Source: Paracoccaceae bacterium (GTDB lineage: Bacteria > Pseudomonadota > Alphaproteobacteria > Rhodobacterales > Rhodobacteraceae). Taken from it: 64,000 nucleotides of DNA. This document shows positions 8,587-16,624 of this stretch, one piece after another; position 1 is the stretch's first letter; the number at the start of each line of letters is the position of its first letter. The notes beneath the pieces were generated by a model. That model was not told the origin of the DNA and searched no databases. It saw nothing but the letters and a program-made list of their open reading frames with translations. Made by a program: the position numbers and the translations under genes. The stretch spans positions 496,001 through 560,000 of the forward strand of contig WKFK01000014.1 in NCBI GenBank assembly GCA_014872815.1, written 5' to 3'.

Positions 8587-9878
8587 GCTTTGAACTTGCT
8601 TCGTGCCTGCTGACTCTCTTTGTGCTTGCAGGGATCGGGACGCCCATCGGCTATTCGATCATGCTGGCCTCGATTGTCTACCTTGGTGTTGCAGGGCTGG
8701 ACGTTGCCCTGGCGGGTGAGAAAATCCTGCAGGGTTTCTATCGCAGCACCATTTTGCTGGCTGTGCCTCTCTTTATCGTCGCGGCTAACATCATGAATGC
8801 CGGCTCGATCACAGACCGGCTGCTGAACTTCTGTGTTGCCGCCGTTGGGCGGTTCAAAGGCGGGCTTGGCCATGTGAACGTTGTCGCCTCTCTGATTTTC
8901 TCGGGCATGTCCGGTTCTGCCGTGGCGGATGCTGCGGGCATTGGCAAGATCATCATCGAGATGATGACGAAGGACAATCGCTACAGCCGTGGATATGCGG
9001 CGGCCATCACGGCCGCATCGGCGACAATTGGCCCGATCATTCCGCCGTCCATCCCCATGGTGCTCTATGCGCTCGTATCGAAAGCATCGATTGGCTCTCT
9101 GTTTCTGGCGGGCATCCTGCCAGGACTGATCATGGGGGCGGTTCTGATGGCAATGAATTACTATCTCGCCAGCAAGCGCAACTTTGCTCTTGAAGAGCCC
9201 GTGCCTTTAAAAGAGTTGCCTCGAAAAACAGCCAACGCCTTCCCAGCCCTCTTGATGCCAGCGATCCTGCTTTACGGCATCTACGGCGGAGTCACCACAC
9301 CGACCGAAGCTGCCGCAGTTGCCGCATTCTATGCGCTCCTGTTGGCTGCGTTTTTCTATCGCGCCCTGACCCTGCGCGGCCTGTTTCAGGTCTTTATCGA
9401 CAGCGCGCGCTCTTCAGCGGCAGTCGGAATGGTCATCGGCGGCGCCTTCATCCTGAACTTCATCGTCATCCAAGAACAAGTTCCGCAGTCGATTTCCGCA
9501 ATGCTGGAAGGCGCAGATGTCAGCCCGATCATGTTCCTTATCATGGTGAACCTGCTGATCCTCGTTCTGGGCTGCATTCTGGATGCCACGACCATCATCT
9601 TGGTGATCGTTCCCCTGTTTATTCCGACCTGCGAGGCACTTGGTATTGACCTCGTGCACTTTGGAGTGCTTGTCGTGGTCAACTCTATGATCGGCCTGAT
9701 CACTCCGCCCTATGGTATCCTTCTTTTTGTGATCAACGCCGTCACCGACATTCCGCTGCGCGAGATCATTGCCGAAATCTGGGCCTTCCTTGCCGTCCTG
9801 ATCGGGGCGCTCTTGGTCCTGCTTCTTGCACCTGATCTGGTGCTCTGGCTGCCTCGTGTGTTCGGCTATCAGGGGTGA
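8583..9878 (+). CDS. dctM: TRAP transporter large permease DctM
   Basis: The sodium-coupled transport subunit, 431 residues with about a dozen membrane segments, the usual length. Family signatures are present: FSGMSGSAVADAAGIGKI, the IGPIIPPSIPMVLY hairpin, TPTEAAAVAAFYAL and NSMIGLITPPYG. It is translationally coupled to dctQ (ATGA at 8583). The next gene begins four bases after its stop, so transporter and enzymes share a transcript. Confidence 0.95.
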   Translation: MSFELASCLLTLFVLAGIGTPIGYSIMLASIVYLGVAGLDVALAGEKILQGFYRSTILLAVPLFIVAANIMNAGSITDRLLNFCVAAVGRFKGGLGHVNVVASLIFSGMSGSAVADAAGIGKIIIEMMTKDNRYSRGYAAAITAASATIGPIIPPSIPMVLYALVSKASIGSLFLAGILPGLIMGAVLMAMNYYLASKRNFALEEPVPLKELPRKTANAFPALLMPAILLYGIYGGVTTPTEAAAVAAFYALLLAAFFYRALTLRGLFQVFIDSARSSAAVGMVIGGAFILNFIVIQEQVPQSISAMLEGADVSPIMFLIMVNLLILVLGCILDATTIILVIVPLFIPTCEALGIDLVHFGVLVVVNSMIGLITPPYGILLFVINAVTDIPLREIIAEIWAFLAVLIGALLVLLLAPDLVLWLPRVFGYQG

Positions 9879-9882
9879 TCCG

Positions 9883-11781
9883 ATGGTCATGTCCGTATCT
9901 ACAACTTCGGTCCCTGGCAGCCTGGCGGACAAGCTCAAGGCGATCGCCGACGCCGGTTTTGACACCGTTGATATCCATGAACCAGACATCACGGCATCGG
10001 AGTTAAGTCCTGCGGACGTTGGCAGGCTCGCAAGTGACCTCGGGCTTGGCGTTGGTTTCTTGCAGCCGTTTCGGGACCTTGAGGGTCAAGTAGATACCGA
10101 GGCGACTTTCGCCCGTTTTGAAGAAAAGCTGAAATTAGCCTCGTTGCTCGGCGCCAAAGGACTCTTGGTGACATCTGCAACCGTCAATGATGACACCGCA
10201 GACGTTGAAAGTTGTTTGGCCGATCTTAAACGCGCGGCCGAACTGGCTCGAAAGCACGACCAAGTAATTGCGTACATGGCGCTGCCTTGGGCGAAATCTG
10301 TTTGCACAGACATTGAAGCGCTGGACGTGGTGTCGCGCGTGGACGCACCAAATTTCGGTTTGGCGCTGAATTCATTTTTTTCTCTGGCGGACGGATCCAA
10401 ACCGGCGCGATTGAGAGAAGTTCCCGGCCACAAGCTGTTCCATGTTCAGCTATCGGACGCACCGCGTTTGGAAACCGATATCCGTCACCTCAAGCGCCAC
10501 TTTGGGCTGCTTCCAGGACTTGGCGCTCTCAATCTTTCCGGGTTTGTCAAAGTATTGGCACGGGGTGGCTACGAAGGCGCATGGTCCGTTGCCCGCGTGA
10601 ACGAAACGGCGCCGCAACCCGGCGGCACCACATTGGCACGAGACAGCTACCGCGCATTGGTCAATCTTCTGGATGAAGTGGCTCGAAGTGAGCCCGGCGT
10701 GACTTTTGGCACCCCTGCGATGCCTGCGCGGGTATATGCATCAGGTTTTGAGTTCATCGAATTCACGTCCGACGAAGCGAGTGCGCGTGAGCTAGGTGAG
10801 AGCCTTGCCGCTCTGAGTTTTCGCAGAGAGCGCAAACACGTCAGCAAACAAGTAGAGCTTTGGCGGCAAGGTTCCATCAATTTCGTGATCAACAAGGATC
10901 CCGAAGGCTTTGCTCGGAAGGCCTTTCTCGGTCATGGCCCGTCGGTCTGTGACATGGGGCTGCGGGTCAAGGACGCTGCTCAGACAGTCGCCCGCGCAAC
11001 GGCACTTGGCGCGCCAGACTTCTCTCAACCTGTGGGGATTGGTGAGCTCGACATTCCTGCGATTCGAGGTGTCGGGGGCAGCGTTGTTCACTTTATCGAT
11101 GAGCAATCTGACCTTCATCGTGTTTGGGATATCGAGTTTGATCCCGTGCAACACAAGTCGGTGGTCCAGCCCGCCGGGCTGCGCCGTATCGATCACGTGG
11201 CGCAAACCATGCGCCACGATGAAATGCAGAGTTGGCTACTGTATTATCTGTCGACTTTCGACATGTCCAAAGCCCCTATCCACAACGTTGCGGACCCGTC
11301 TGGCGTTGTGCACAGTCAGGCTATTGAGAGCCCTGAAGGCGAGGTGCGCCTGAACCTCAATGGGGCAGTCGGGCGCAATACTTTGGCCGCTTCATTCCTT
11401 CAGGATGGCTTAGGCGCGGGCGTGCAACATATTGCGCTGCTCACGGATGATATTTTTGAAACGTCCGAAATCCTCGCACAGCATGACTTTGGCCGTCTCA
11501 AAATCCCTCAAAACTACTATGCCGACCTGCGCGCGACATTTGGATTGGACGACGACTTTGTGGCGAGATTGCAAGCTGGCAGCATCCTCTACGACCGCGA
11601 AGGCGCTGGCGAGTATTTCCAAATCTACAGCAGAACCATGTTCAACGGCTTCTTCTTCGAGATCGTGCAGCGGAAAGGCGGCTATGCCGGTTTTGGCGCA
11701 CGAAATGCGCCCATTCGCCTGGCAGCGCAACAAGCCTATGCGGCATCAGCGGATCAATACACGGAGCCAGCAGTCTCATGA
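9883..11781 (+). CDS. Fused sugar-isomerase-like / HPPD-like protein (QuiC-type fusion, N-terminal site degenerate)
   Basis: Two domains in 632 residues, the layout of bacterial 3-dehydroshikimate dehydratases (QuiC/QsuB type). Residues 1-270 form an AP-endonuclease-2-like TIM barrel, 290-632 a 4-hydroxyphenylpyruvate-dioxygenase-like vicinal-oxygen-chelate region. In the barrel the family metal ligands Glu, Asp, Gln, Glu appear here as Met132, Asn163, Gln189 and Ala237, so dehydratase activity looks lost. In the C-terminal half all three iron ligands of true HPPD are kept: His438 (RIDHV), His516 (GVQHIAL) and Glu593 (FFEIVQR). The active part is thus probably the dioxygenase-like domain, perhaps acting on a 2-oxo acid. 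I start at 9883, just after dctM; a longer frame inside dctM is unlikely. Ligand comparison is from memory of the family. Confidence 0.82.
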   Translation: MVMSVSTTSVPGSLADKLKAIADAGFDTVDIHEPDITASELSPADVGRLASDLGLGVGFLQPFRDLEGQVDTEATFARFEEKLKLASLLGAKGLLVTSATVNDDTADVESCLADLKRAAELARKHDQVIAYMALPWAKSVCTDIEALDVVSRVDAPNFGLALNSFFSLADGSKPARLREVPGHKLFHVQLSDAPRLETDIRHLKRHFGLLPGLGALNLSGFVKVLARGGYEGAWSVARVNETAPQPGGTTLARDSYRALVNLLDEVARSEPGVTFGTPAMPARVYASGFEFIEFTSDEASARELGESLAALSFRRERKHVSKQVELWRQGSINFVINKDPEGFARKAFLGHGPSVCDMGLRVKDAAQTVARATALGAPDFSQPVGIGELDIPAIRGVGGSVVHFIDEQSDLHRVWDIEFDPVQHKSVVQPAGLRRIDHVAQTMRHDEMQSWLLYYLSTFDMSKAPIHNVADPSGVVHSQAIESPEGEVRLNLNGAVGRNTLAASFLQDGLGAGVQHIALLTDDIFETSEILAQHDFGRLKIPQNYYADLRATFGLDDDFVARLQAGSILYDREGAGEYFQIYSRTMFNGFFFEIVQRKGGYAGFGARNAPIRLAAQQAYAASADQYTEPAVS

Positions 11782-12650
11782 AGGCCGCACTCATCGGCGA
11801 AAAAACCTCAGGTTCGCTTACCCCGAAACTCCATGAGCAAGAGGCGAAGGCTCAAGGCTTCGCTTACCGCTATGACCGAATTGATCCGTCCAAGACACAT
11901 CCGGAACTCCATAGCGTTTCTGACTGTTTGGAATGGGCCGAGGCCAATGGTTTTGCGGGTGTAAATATCACATACCCGTTCAAAAATGACGCTGTCGCAT
12001 ATGTGGACGAGCTTTCGCCAATCGCAGAGAAGTTGGCATCCGTGAATACGGTTGTGTTTTGCGAAGGGCGGCGCATTGGCCACAACACGGACTACGGTGG
12101 CTTTTCTAAAGCTCTAGATGAGGCGCTGCAGAACCAGCGGAAAACGACGTGTGTTCTATTTGGTGCTGGGGGAGCAGCCAGTGCTGTTGGTTTGGCGCTA
12201 CTGGATGCAGGCGCGCAAAAATTGACAGTCATCGACCCCCAACAAGACCGCGCACAAGAGCTTTCTGACCGCCTGAGTGCTTTGCGGCCCGGCTGTACAA
12301 TTGCGCCTTCCCGATTGTGCACGGACGACATCTTAGTGAAAGCCAATGGCGTTGTGAACGCCACTCCACTGGGTATGGGGGCGGACCAAAGGAAAGCCTT
12401 TGATCCAGCCAAATTAACGCTCGGCACTTGGGTCGCTGACATCGTCTACTTCCCTTTGGAAACGCCGCTTTTGCAGGCCTCTATGGTTTGTGGTCTCCCT
12501 GTAGTGAGTGGACGCGGCATGGCGCTTAACCAAGCCGCAGAAGCATTCCAATTGATCACAGGGCGTCAGGCCAATGTGGCGCGCATGAGCGCTCACCTTT
12601 CCGAGCTTCTTGACGAGAAAACACCACATTCGGAGACAGAGCATGTCTGA
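11778..12650 (+). CDS. Shikimate/quinate dehydrogenase-like protein (AroE family)
   Basis: An NAD(P)-dependent dehydrogenase acting on shikimate, quinate or a related cyclic acid; 290 residues. The substrate domain has the catalytic lysine in VNITYPFK (about residue 70) and the catalytic aspartate in HNTDYGGF. The cofactor domain has FGAGGAASAVG. Later come NATPLGM and ALNQAAEAF, all AroE signatures. It overlaps the preceding gene by four bases (ATGA). Being inside an inducible catabolic cluster rather than a biosynthetic context, it is probably a catabolic paralogue. No dehydroquinate dehydratase gene accompanies it. Confidence 0.9.
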   Translation: MKAALIGEKTSGSLTPKLHEQEAKAQGFAYRYDRIDPSKTHPELHSVSDCLEWAEANGFAGVNITYPFKNDAVAYVDELSPIAEKLASVNTVVFCEGRRIGHNTDYGGFSKALDEALQNQRKTTCVLFGAGGAASAVGLALLDAGAQKLTVIDPQQDRAQELSDRLSALRPGCTIAPSRLCTDDILVKANGVVNATPLGMGADQRKAFDPAKLTLGTWVADIVYFPLETPLLQASMVCGLPVVSGRGMALNQAAEAFQLITGRQANVARMSAHLSELLDEKTPHSETEHV

Positions 12651-13455
12651 AGATGCAGATGCCGTGCGCCACTGGTGGCGCACTTCAATCATCGATATGG
12701 CCCCGGGACAAATTGTGTTCCGTGGCGAGCCAATTGAAGACCTGATTGGCAACGTCAGCTTTGCGCAGATGATCTGGCACATGGTGCGCGGGGGAGTTCC
12801 TTCAAAGGAAAAAGCGGCGCTTTTTGAGGCGGCGTTGGTTGCTGGCGTCGATCACGGCCCTCAAGCGCCATCTATTGCCGCAGCGCGCATGGCCGCGACC
12901 TGTGGCGTTGGCCTGAACAACGCAATGGCCACTGGAGTGAACATGCTCGGCGATGTTCATGGTGGCGCTGGCGAGCAATGCGCCGAACTTTACTTTAGCA
13001 TTTCAGCCCGTATGGACGATGGTGAACCCCTAGCTGATGCAGTGAAGGCAGGCCTGAATGACTGGCGTGCCGCTTACGGGAAAATCGTGTCCGGGTTCGG
13101 TCATCGCTTTCACAAGCCTGTGGACCCACGCGCCCCGCGTCTCATGCAGCTTGTCCGGGACTCTTCTGAAAGCGGTACGGTGACTGGGCGCTATGCGGAT
13201 ATTGGGGAAGCCGTGCAACGCGAATTGTCGGAACAACGCGGCGGCCGTGCTATTGCGATGAACATTGATGGCGCCACAGCTGTGATCTTTTGCGAGCTGG
13301 GCTTCCCCGCACCGCTGTCTCGCGGCTTATTTTGCTTGTCTCGCTCTGTCGGCATCCTGTCACACGCATGGGAACAAATGCAGCAGGGCGGGCGCAACAA
13401 AGGGCCAATGCCGCCCAAGTATCTCCCTCTCTACCAACCAACAGGAATGGAATGA
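12643..13455 (+). CDS. Citrate synthase-like / citryl-CoA lyase-like enzyme
   Basis: About 270 residues, much shorter than true citrate synthase (about 430) and close to the short citryl-CoA-lyase-like group. The three catalytic residues of the superfamily are all visible: His in GDVHGGAG, His in GFGHRFH and Asp in NIDGATAV. The start at 12643 overlaps the end of the aroE-like gene by eight bases; an in-frame ATG at 12610 would lie deeper inside that gene. Family members make or cleave C-C bonds between acetyl-CoA and an oxo acid. Here it may cleave the CoA thioester formed by the acylating dehydrogenase at 17520. That role is inference. Confidence 0.83.
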   Translation: MSEDADAVRHWWRTSIIDMAPGQIVFRGEPIEDLIGNVSFAQMIWHMVRGGVPSKEKAALFEAALVAGVDHGPQAPSIAAARMAATCGVGLNNAMATGVNMLGDVHGGAGEQCAELYFSISARMDDGEPLADAVKAGLNDWRAAYGKIVSGFGHRFHKPVDPRAPRLMQLVRDSSESGTVTGRYADIGEAVQRELSEQRGGRAIAMNIDGATAVIFCELGFPAPLSRGLFCLSRSVGILSHAWEQMQQGGRNKGPMPPKYLPLYQPTGME

Positions 13456-14633
13456 CAGATCGCCCGAAATCCTTCCGGGTCGGCCTCATCGGATGCGGCC
13501 GCATAAGCGATATTTACCTAACAACTTTGGCAAAGTTCGATCATGTAGAGGTTGTGGCCTGCGCCAGTCTTGATCCTGCTGAAAGCCGCGCGAAAGCGGC
13601 GCAACACGGCATACCCAAGGTGTGTCCGCCAGACGAGCTGCTGGCGGATCCCGACATTGATTGCATTTTGAACCTCACCATTCCGGCAGCCCATGCCGAG
13701 ATCAGCTGCAAAGCACTCTTGGCTGGCAAACATGTCTATTCGGAAAAGCCTTTCGTAACCGACCGTGAAGACGGCAAAACCCTGTTGGATTTAGCCAAGC
13801 AAAAAGGGCTTCTGATTGGCAATGCGCCAGACACATTCCTGGGTGGCCGTTGGCAAACTGTGCGCAGGCTTTTGGATGACGGAGCGATTGGGAGACCGAC
13901 AGGTGTCTTTGCACATGTCGGCACACATGGCACCGAAAGACACCATCCAAATCCTGATTTTTACTATCAGGCCGGCGGCGGGCCTCTGCTCGATCTCGGC
14001 CCCTATTATTTGACCGCTATGGTGTTTTGCCTTGGCCCTATCTCCAAAGTGGCGGGCATGGCGCGTCGCACGTTTGACAAGCGGCAAATCGAAAACGGCC
14101 CGCGCAATGGCGAATGGATGAATGTGGAAGTGGACACGCATTCGCTCAGCCTTTTGCAATTTGAGAGCGGTGTGTTAGGGCAGATGACAATGAGTTTCGA
14201 CATCTGGGACAGCGAAACGCCTCGCTTTGAAATCTATGGCGAAACCGGCACCATTTGTATCCCTGATCCTGACCCGGTGCATGGGGCGAATGACTTTCAC
14301 GGCCCCGTGTGGCTGCGCACCAAGGAGACCTCTCGCTGGAGCCATCAGCCACGTCCGACGGGGCGGGATTTTTGGGAGGAAGCCCCACCCGACCATGGCT
14401 TCAACGAAAACAGCAGGGGCCTTGGACTGATGGACTTGGCAGCGGCTGTCAAAGAGAACAGATCGCCGCGCGCGAGCGGCGAGTTGGCCTTCCATGTGTT
14501 TGACGTAATGGACGCTATCGCGCGCTCTGGCCAAAGCTCGTCTTTTGAAGAGATTGCCACAACCTGTGCGCGTCCAACCCCCCTCCCCGTTGATTTCTTG
14601 TCGCCAATCAAGGACCCGGCTCATGCCAGTTGA
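13452..14633 (+). CDS. Gfo/Idh/MocA-family oxidoreductase B
   Basis: A probable NAD(P)-dependent dehydrogenase of a sugar- or cyclitol-like substrate, 393 residues. The Rossmann motif IGCGRISDIYL is near residue 14, and the EKP motif VYSEKPFVTD supplies the catalytic lysine. The family's central region reads GGGPLLDLGPYYLTA, without the more common GTH histidine. The start is the ATG at 13452, which overlaps the stop of the citrate-synthase-like gene (ATGA); the longer open frame from 13290 lies within that gene. It is the second of three different family members in the cluster, implying several redox steps or epimerisation by oxidation and reduction. Confidence 0.88.
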   Translation: MTDRPKSFRVGLIGCGRISDIYLTTLAKFDHVEVVACASLDPAESRAKAAQHGIPKVCPPDELLADPDIDCILNLTIPAAHAEISCKALLAGKHVYSEKPFVTDREDGKTLLDLAKQKGLLIGNAPDTFLGGRWQTVRRLLDDGAIGRPTGVFAHVGTHGTERHHPNPDFYYQAGGGPLLDLGPYYLTAMVFCLGPISKVAGMARRTFDKRQIENGPRNGEWMNVEVDTHSLSLLQFESGVLGQMTMSFDIWDSETPRFEIYGETGTICIPDPDPVHGANDFHGPVWLRTKETSRWSHQPRPTGRDFWEEAPPDHGFNENSRGLGLMDLAAAVKENRSPRASGELAFHVFDVMDAIARSGQSSSFEEIATTCARPTPLPVDFLSPIKDPAHAS

Positions 14634-15288
14634 GAACCTAAGCTTCGCAGCCCCATTCTTCACCGTTCGCTTGCTCACCAATGTCACAACCTACGATTTG
14701 GACACCCGTGCTATCGCCCTAAACTTGGGAAGGAACGCAATATCTATTGAACATCAGTCTCTGGCACCGTTGACGTCTGTAATCGTTCAGGATTGCACGC
14801 TGTCTGACGTGGATCGCTGTTTGCTCATTGAAGGCTTTGATGATCGCGACGACGATGAGGCCTTCTTTGATGAAATCAAAGCCCATTGGCCTTCTGCCTT
14901 TGATGTGCGACGCGAGGAACGTTTGCGCGGTGTTAGCCACTACATGTCCCCCAAGTCCATCAAGGGAGATCTGGGATTGACCATGTATCACTCCGGTTCT
15001 GTGCCGCTGAATGTGGGCCTGCACAGAGATCACCCGTTCTGCCCCGTTCCGGGTTTTCGAGAGGTCCACACGCAAGTCGTTGGCTTTGGTAAAATGCAGC
15101 AATGTCGGGAAAAGGACGTCGGCACCTTGTATCTGGAAGAGCCAATGGCGCCCGGCACCACACATCGCCCGATGTATGATGCCAACGGCAACTATCCATG
15201 GCATCAATATGAAACCATCACACCGAGTGTTTTTCTCGCGGTTGAGTTGCTGCCAAACGGCGCCTCTTTCCCAGGTCAGGAGTTGTAA
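14623..15288 (+). CDS. Conserved cupin-like protein of unknown function
   Basis: I do not recognise this 221-residue protein. It has no signal peptide or membrane segment. The C-terminal half has a pattern suggesting a metal-binding beta-barrel: VGLHRDHPFCPVPGFREVHT, with three histidines, then GFGKMQQ, and finally GTTHRP and YPWHQYETITP. This spacing resembles a cupin-type fold, possibly an isomerase or a sensor of the substrate. The start at 14623 overlaps the preceding gene by 11 bases, and the next gene begins one base after its stop, so it is clearly part of the operon. A catalytic role in sugar or cyclitol isomerisation is only a guess. Confidence 0.7.
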   Translation: MPVENLSFAAPFFTVRLLTNVTTYDLDTRAIALNLGRNAISIEHQSLAPLTSVIVQDCTLSDVDRCLLIEGFDDRDDDEAFFDEIKAHWPSAFDVRREERLRGVSHYMSPKSIKGDLGLTMYHSGSVPLNVGLHRDHPFCPVPGFREVHTQVVGFGKMQQCREKDVGTLYLEEPMAPGTTHRPMYDANGNYPWHQYETITPSVFLAVELLPNGASFPGQEL

Positions 15289-15289
15289 A

Positions 15290-16480
15290 ATGTCGCACAA
15301 ACTTCTTCCCGCCGACCTGAGCTTTGAGGGCCCTTTCCCACGTCTGTCACGCCGTTTGAGGCTTGGTGTCGTCGGAGGCGGCAGGATATCAGAAACCCAA
15401 GCGACCGCAGCCCGCCTGACGGGCCAGTGGGAAGTTGTTGCGGGCGCTTTGAGTTCAGACCCAGCCCGCAGCGCAGAACGCGGTAAGCTTTGGTACCTGG
15501 AGCCGGATCGAATCTATGACTCTTTTGAGGCCATGGCGGCGTCAGAAGCCGACCATCCGCAGGGGGTGGATGCGGTTATGATAACCACACCGAACAACAT
15601 GCATTTTCCTGCAGCCAAAGCGTTTCTGGAGGCCGGTATCTCGGTGATCTGCGACAAGCCTTTGACCAATGAAATGGAAGAGGCACGTGCCCTTGTTGCG
15701 GCCACCCAAGAGGCCAAACAAATTTTTGGTGTCGGGTATGTGATGTCCTGTTTCCCCATGGTGCGCCAGGCAAAACACATTGTGGCTCAAGGTGGCATTG
15801 GAGAGATCAATCAGATTCACGTGGAATTCATGCAGGACTGGATGGTGCCCGAAGAAGTCGCGGATGCGCCTCACGTTAAGTGGCGACTTGATCCCAAAGT
15901 TTCCGGCCCAACCAGCTGCGTTGGTGACATTGGCACCCACGCTGCGCATCTGGCCAGCTTTGTCTCGGGACTTTCTCTAACCGATCTACAGGCTGAGTTT
16001 CATGTCTGCGGCGCGCCAAAGCCCCTGGAAGACACGGTCTTCATGCGCACGAAATTTGACGGGCGTGTTCCTGGTACACTTATGGCCACACGGCTCGCAC
16101 CCGGGAATCGCGGAGGCCTCAGGCTACGCATTTATGGCAGCGAAGGCGGCATTGAATGGGATCTGGAGAACTCTGAGCGGCTTAAGTTCAACCGTTTTGG
16201 GGAGGCCGATCGGATCATAAGTCGAGGCCACGGTCACGAGGTCGCGCCTCATGTTGAACGTTTGATCCGCACCGCGCGGGGGTTTCCTGAAGGCATCATT
16301 GAGGCCTGGGCCACGTTGTACGCTGAACTGGCCTTGGCGGTTGCTGGGCATAAGGATGGGGTTTCATCGCCGACAGATTGGCTGGATTTTCCAAGTGTTG
16401 AGGCTGGCGCGAATGGCGTTGCCTTTGTGGACGCGGCCGTACGGAGCAACGCGGCCTCAGGTGCTTGGGTGCAGGTATAA
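15290..16480 (+). CDS. Gfo/Idh/MocA-family oxidoreductase C
   Basis: The third oxidoreductase of the set, 396 residues. After a short N-terminal extension comes VVGGGRISETQ (near residue 25), the cofactor loop. ISVICDKPLTNE is the variant EKP motif with its catalytic lysine kept. VGDIGTHAAHLASF holds the conserved histidines of sugar-dehydrogenase members. The start at 15290 follows the upstream stop almost directly; a longer frame from 15011 lies inside the preceding gene. A terminator and a further operator follow, so this ends the first long transcript. Confidence 0.9.
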   Translation: MSHKLLPADLSFEGPFPRLSRRLRLGVVGGGRISETQATAARLTGQWEVVAGALSSDPARSAERGKLWYLEPDRIYDSFEAMAASEADHPQGVDAVMITTPNNMHFPAAKAFLEAGISVICDKPLTNEMEEARALVAATQEAKQIFGVGYVMSCFPMVRQAKHIVAQGGIGEINQIHVEFMQDWMVPEEVADAPHVKWRLDPKVSGPTSCVGDIGTHAAHLASFVSGLSLTDLQAEFHVCGAPKPLEDTVFMRTKFDGRVPGTLMATRLAPGNRGGLRLRIYGSEGGIEWDLENSERLKFNRFGEADRIISRGHGHEVAPHVERLIRTARGFPEGIIEAWATLYAELALAVAGHKDGVSSPTDWLDFPSVEAGANGVAFVDAAVRSNAASGAWVQV

Positions 16481-16505
16481 TAACAATAAAAATGGGGATT
16501 TACTT

Positions 16506-16536
16506 GACCGCCTGTCACCGCAGGCGGTCTTTTTCT
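16506..16536 (+). terminator. Rho-independent terminator after the first island operon
   Basis: A 9-bp stem GACCGCCTG (16506-16514) pairs with CAGGCGGTC (16521-16529) around a 6-nt loop and is followed by TCTTTTTCTTT. It separates oxidoreductase C from the downstream unit. Confidence 0.9.
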
Positions 16537-16565
16537 TTGGTCCAATCGAAAAGTTGATATTTTTA

Positions 16566-16582
16566 AAAACATCTGATATTTT
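16566..16582. promoter_or_regulatory. Predicted GntR operator, copy 3
   Basis: AAAACATCTGATATTTT differs at one base from the perfect copy at 6862. A further GATATTTTT half-site directly precedes it. It lies after the terminator and 42 bases before the start at 16625, so the downstream three-gene unit is probably under the same control. Confidence 0.72.
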
Positions 16583-16624
16583 CATGTTTGTGTGATGAAT
16601 TGGATTCGCTGGGAGGCGCGCAAA

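Noticed and set aside
9883-11781. Plain annotation as 3-dehydroshikimate dehydratase
   Set aside because: Three of the four metal ligands of the barrel domain are replaced, while the other domain keeps an iron site.
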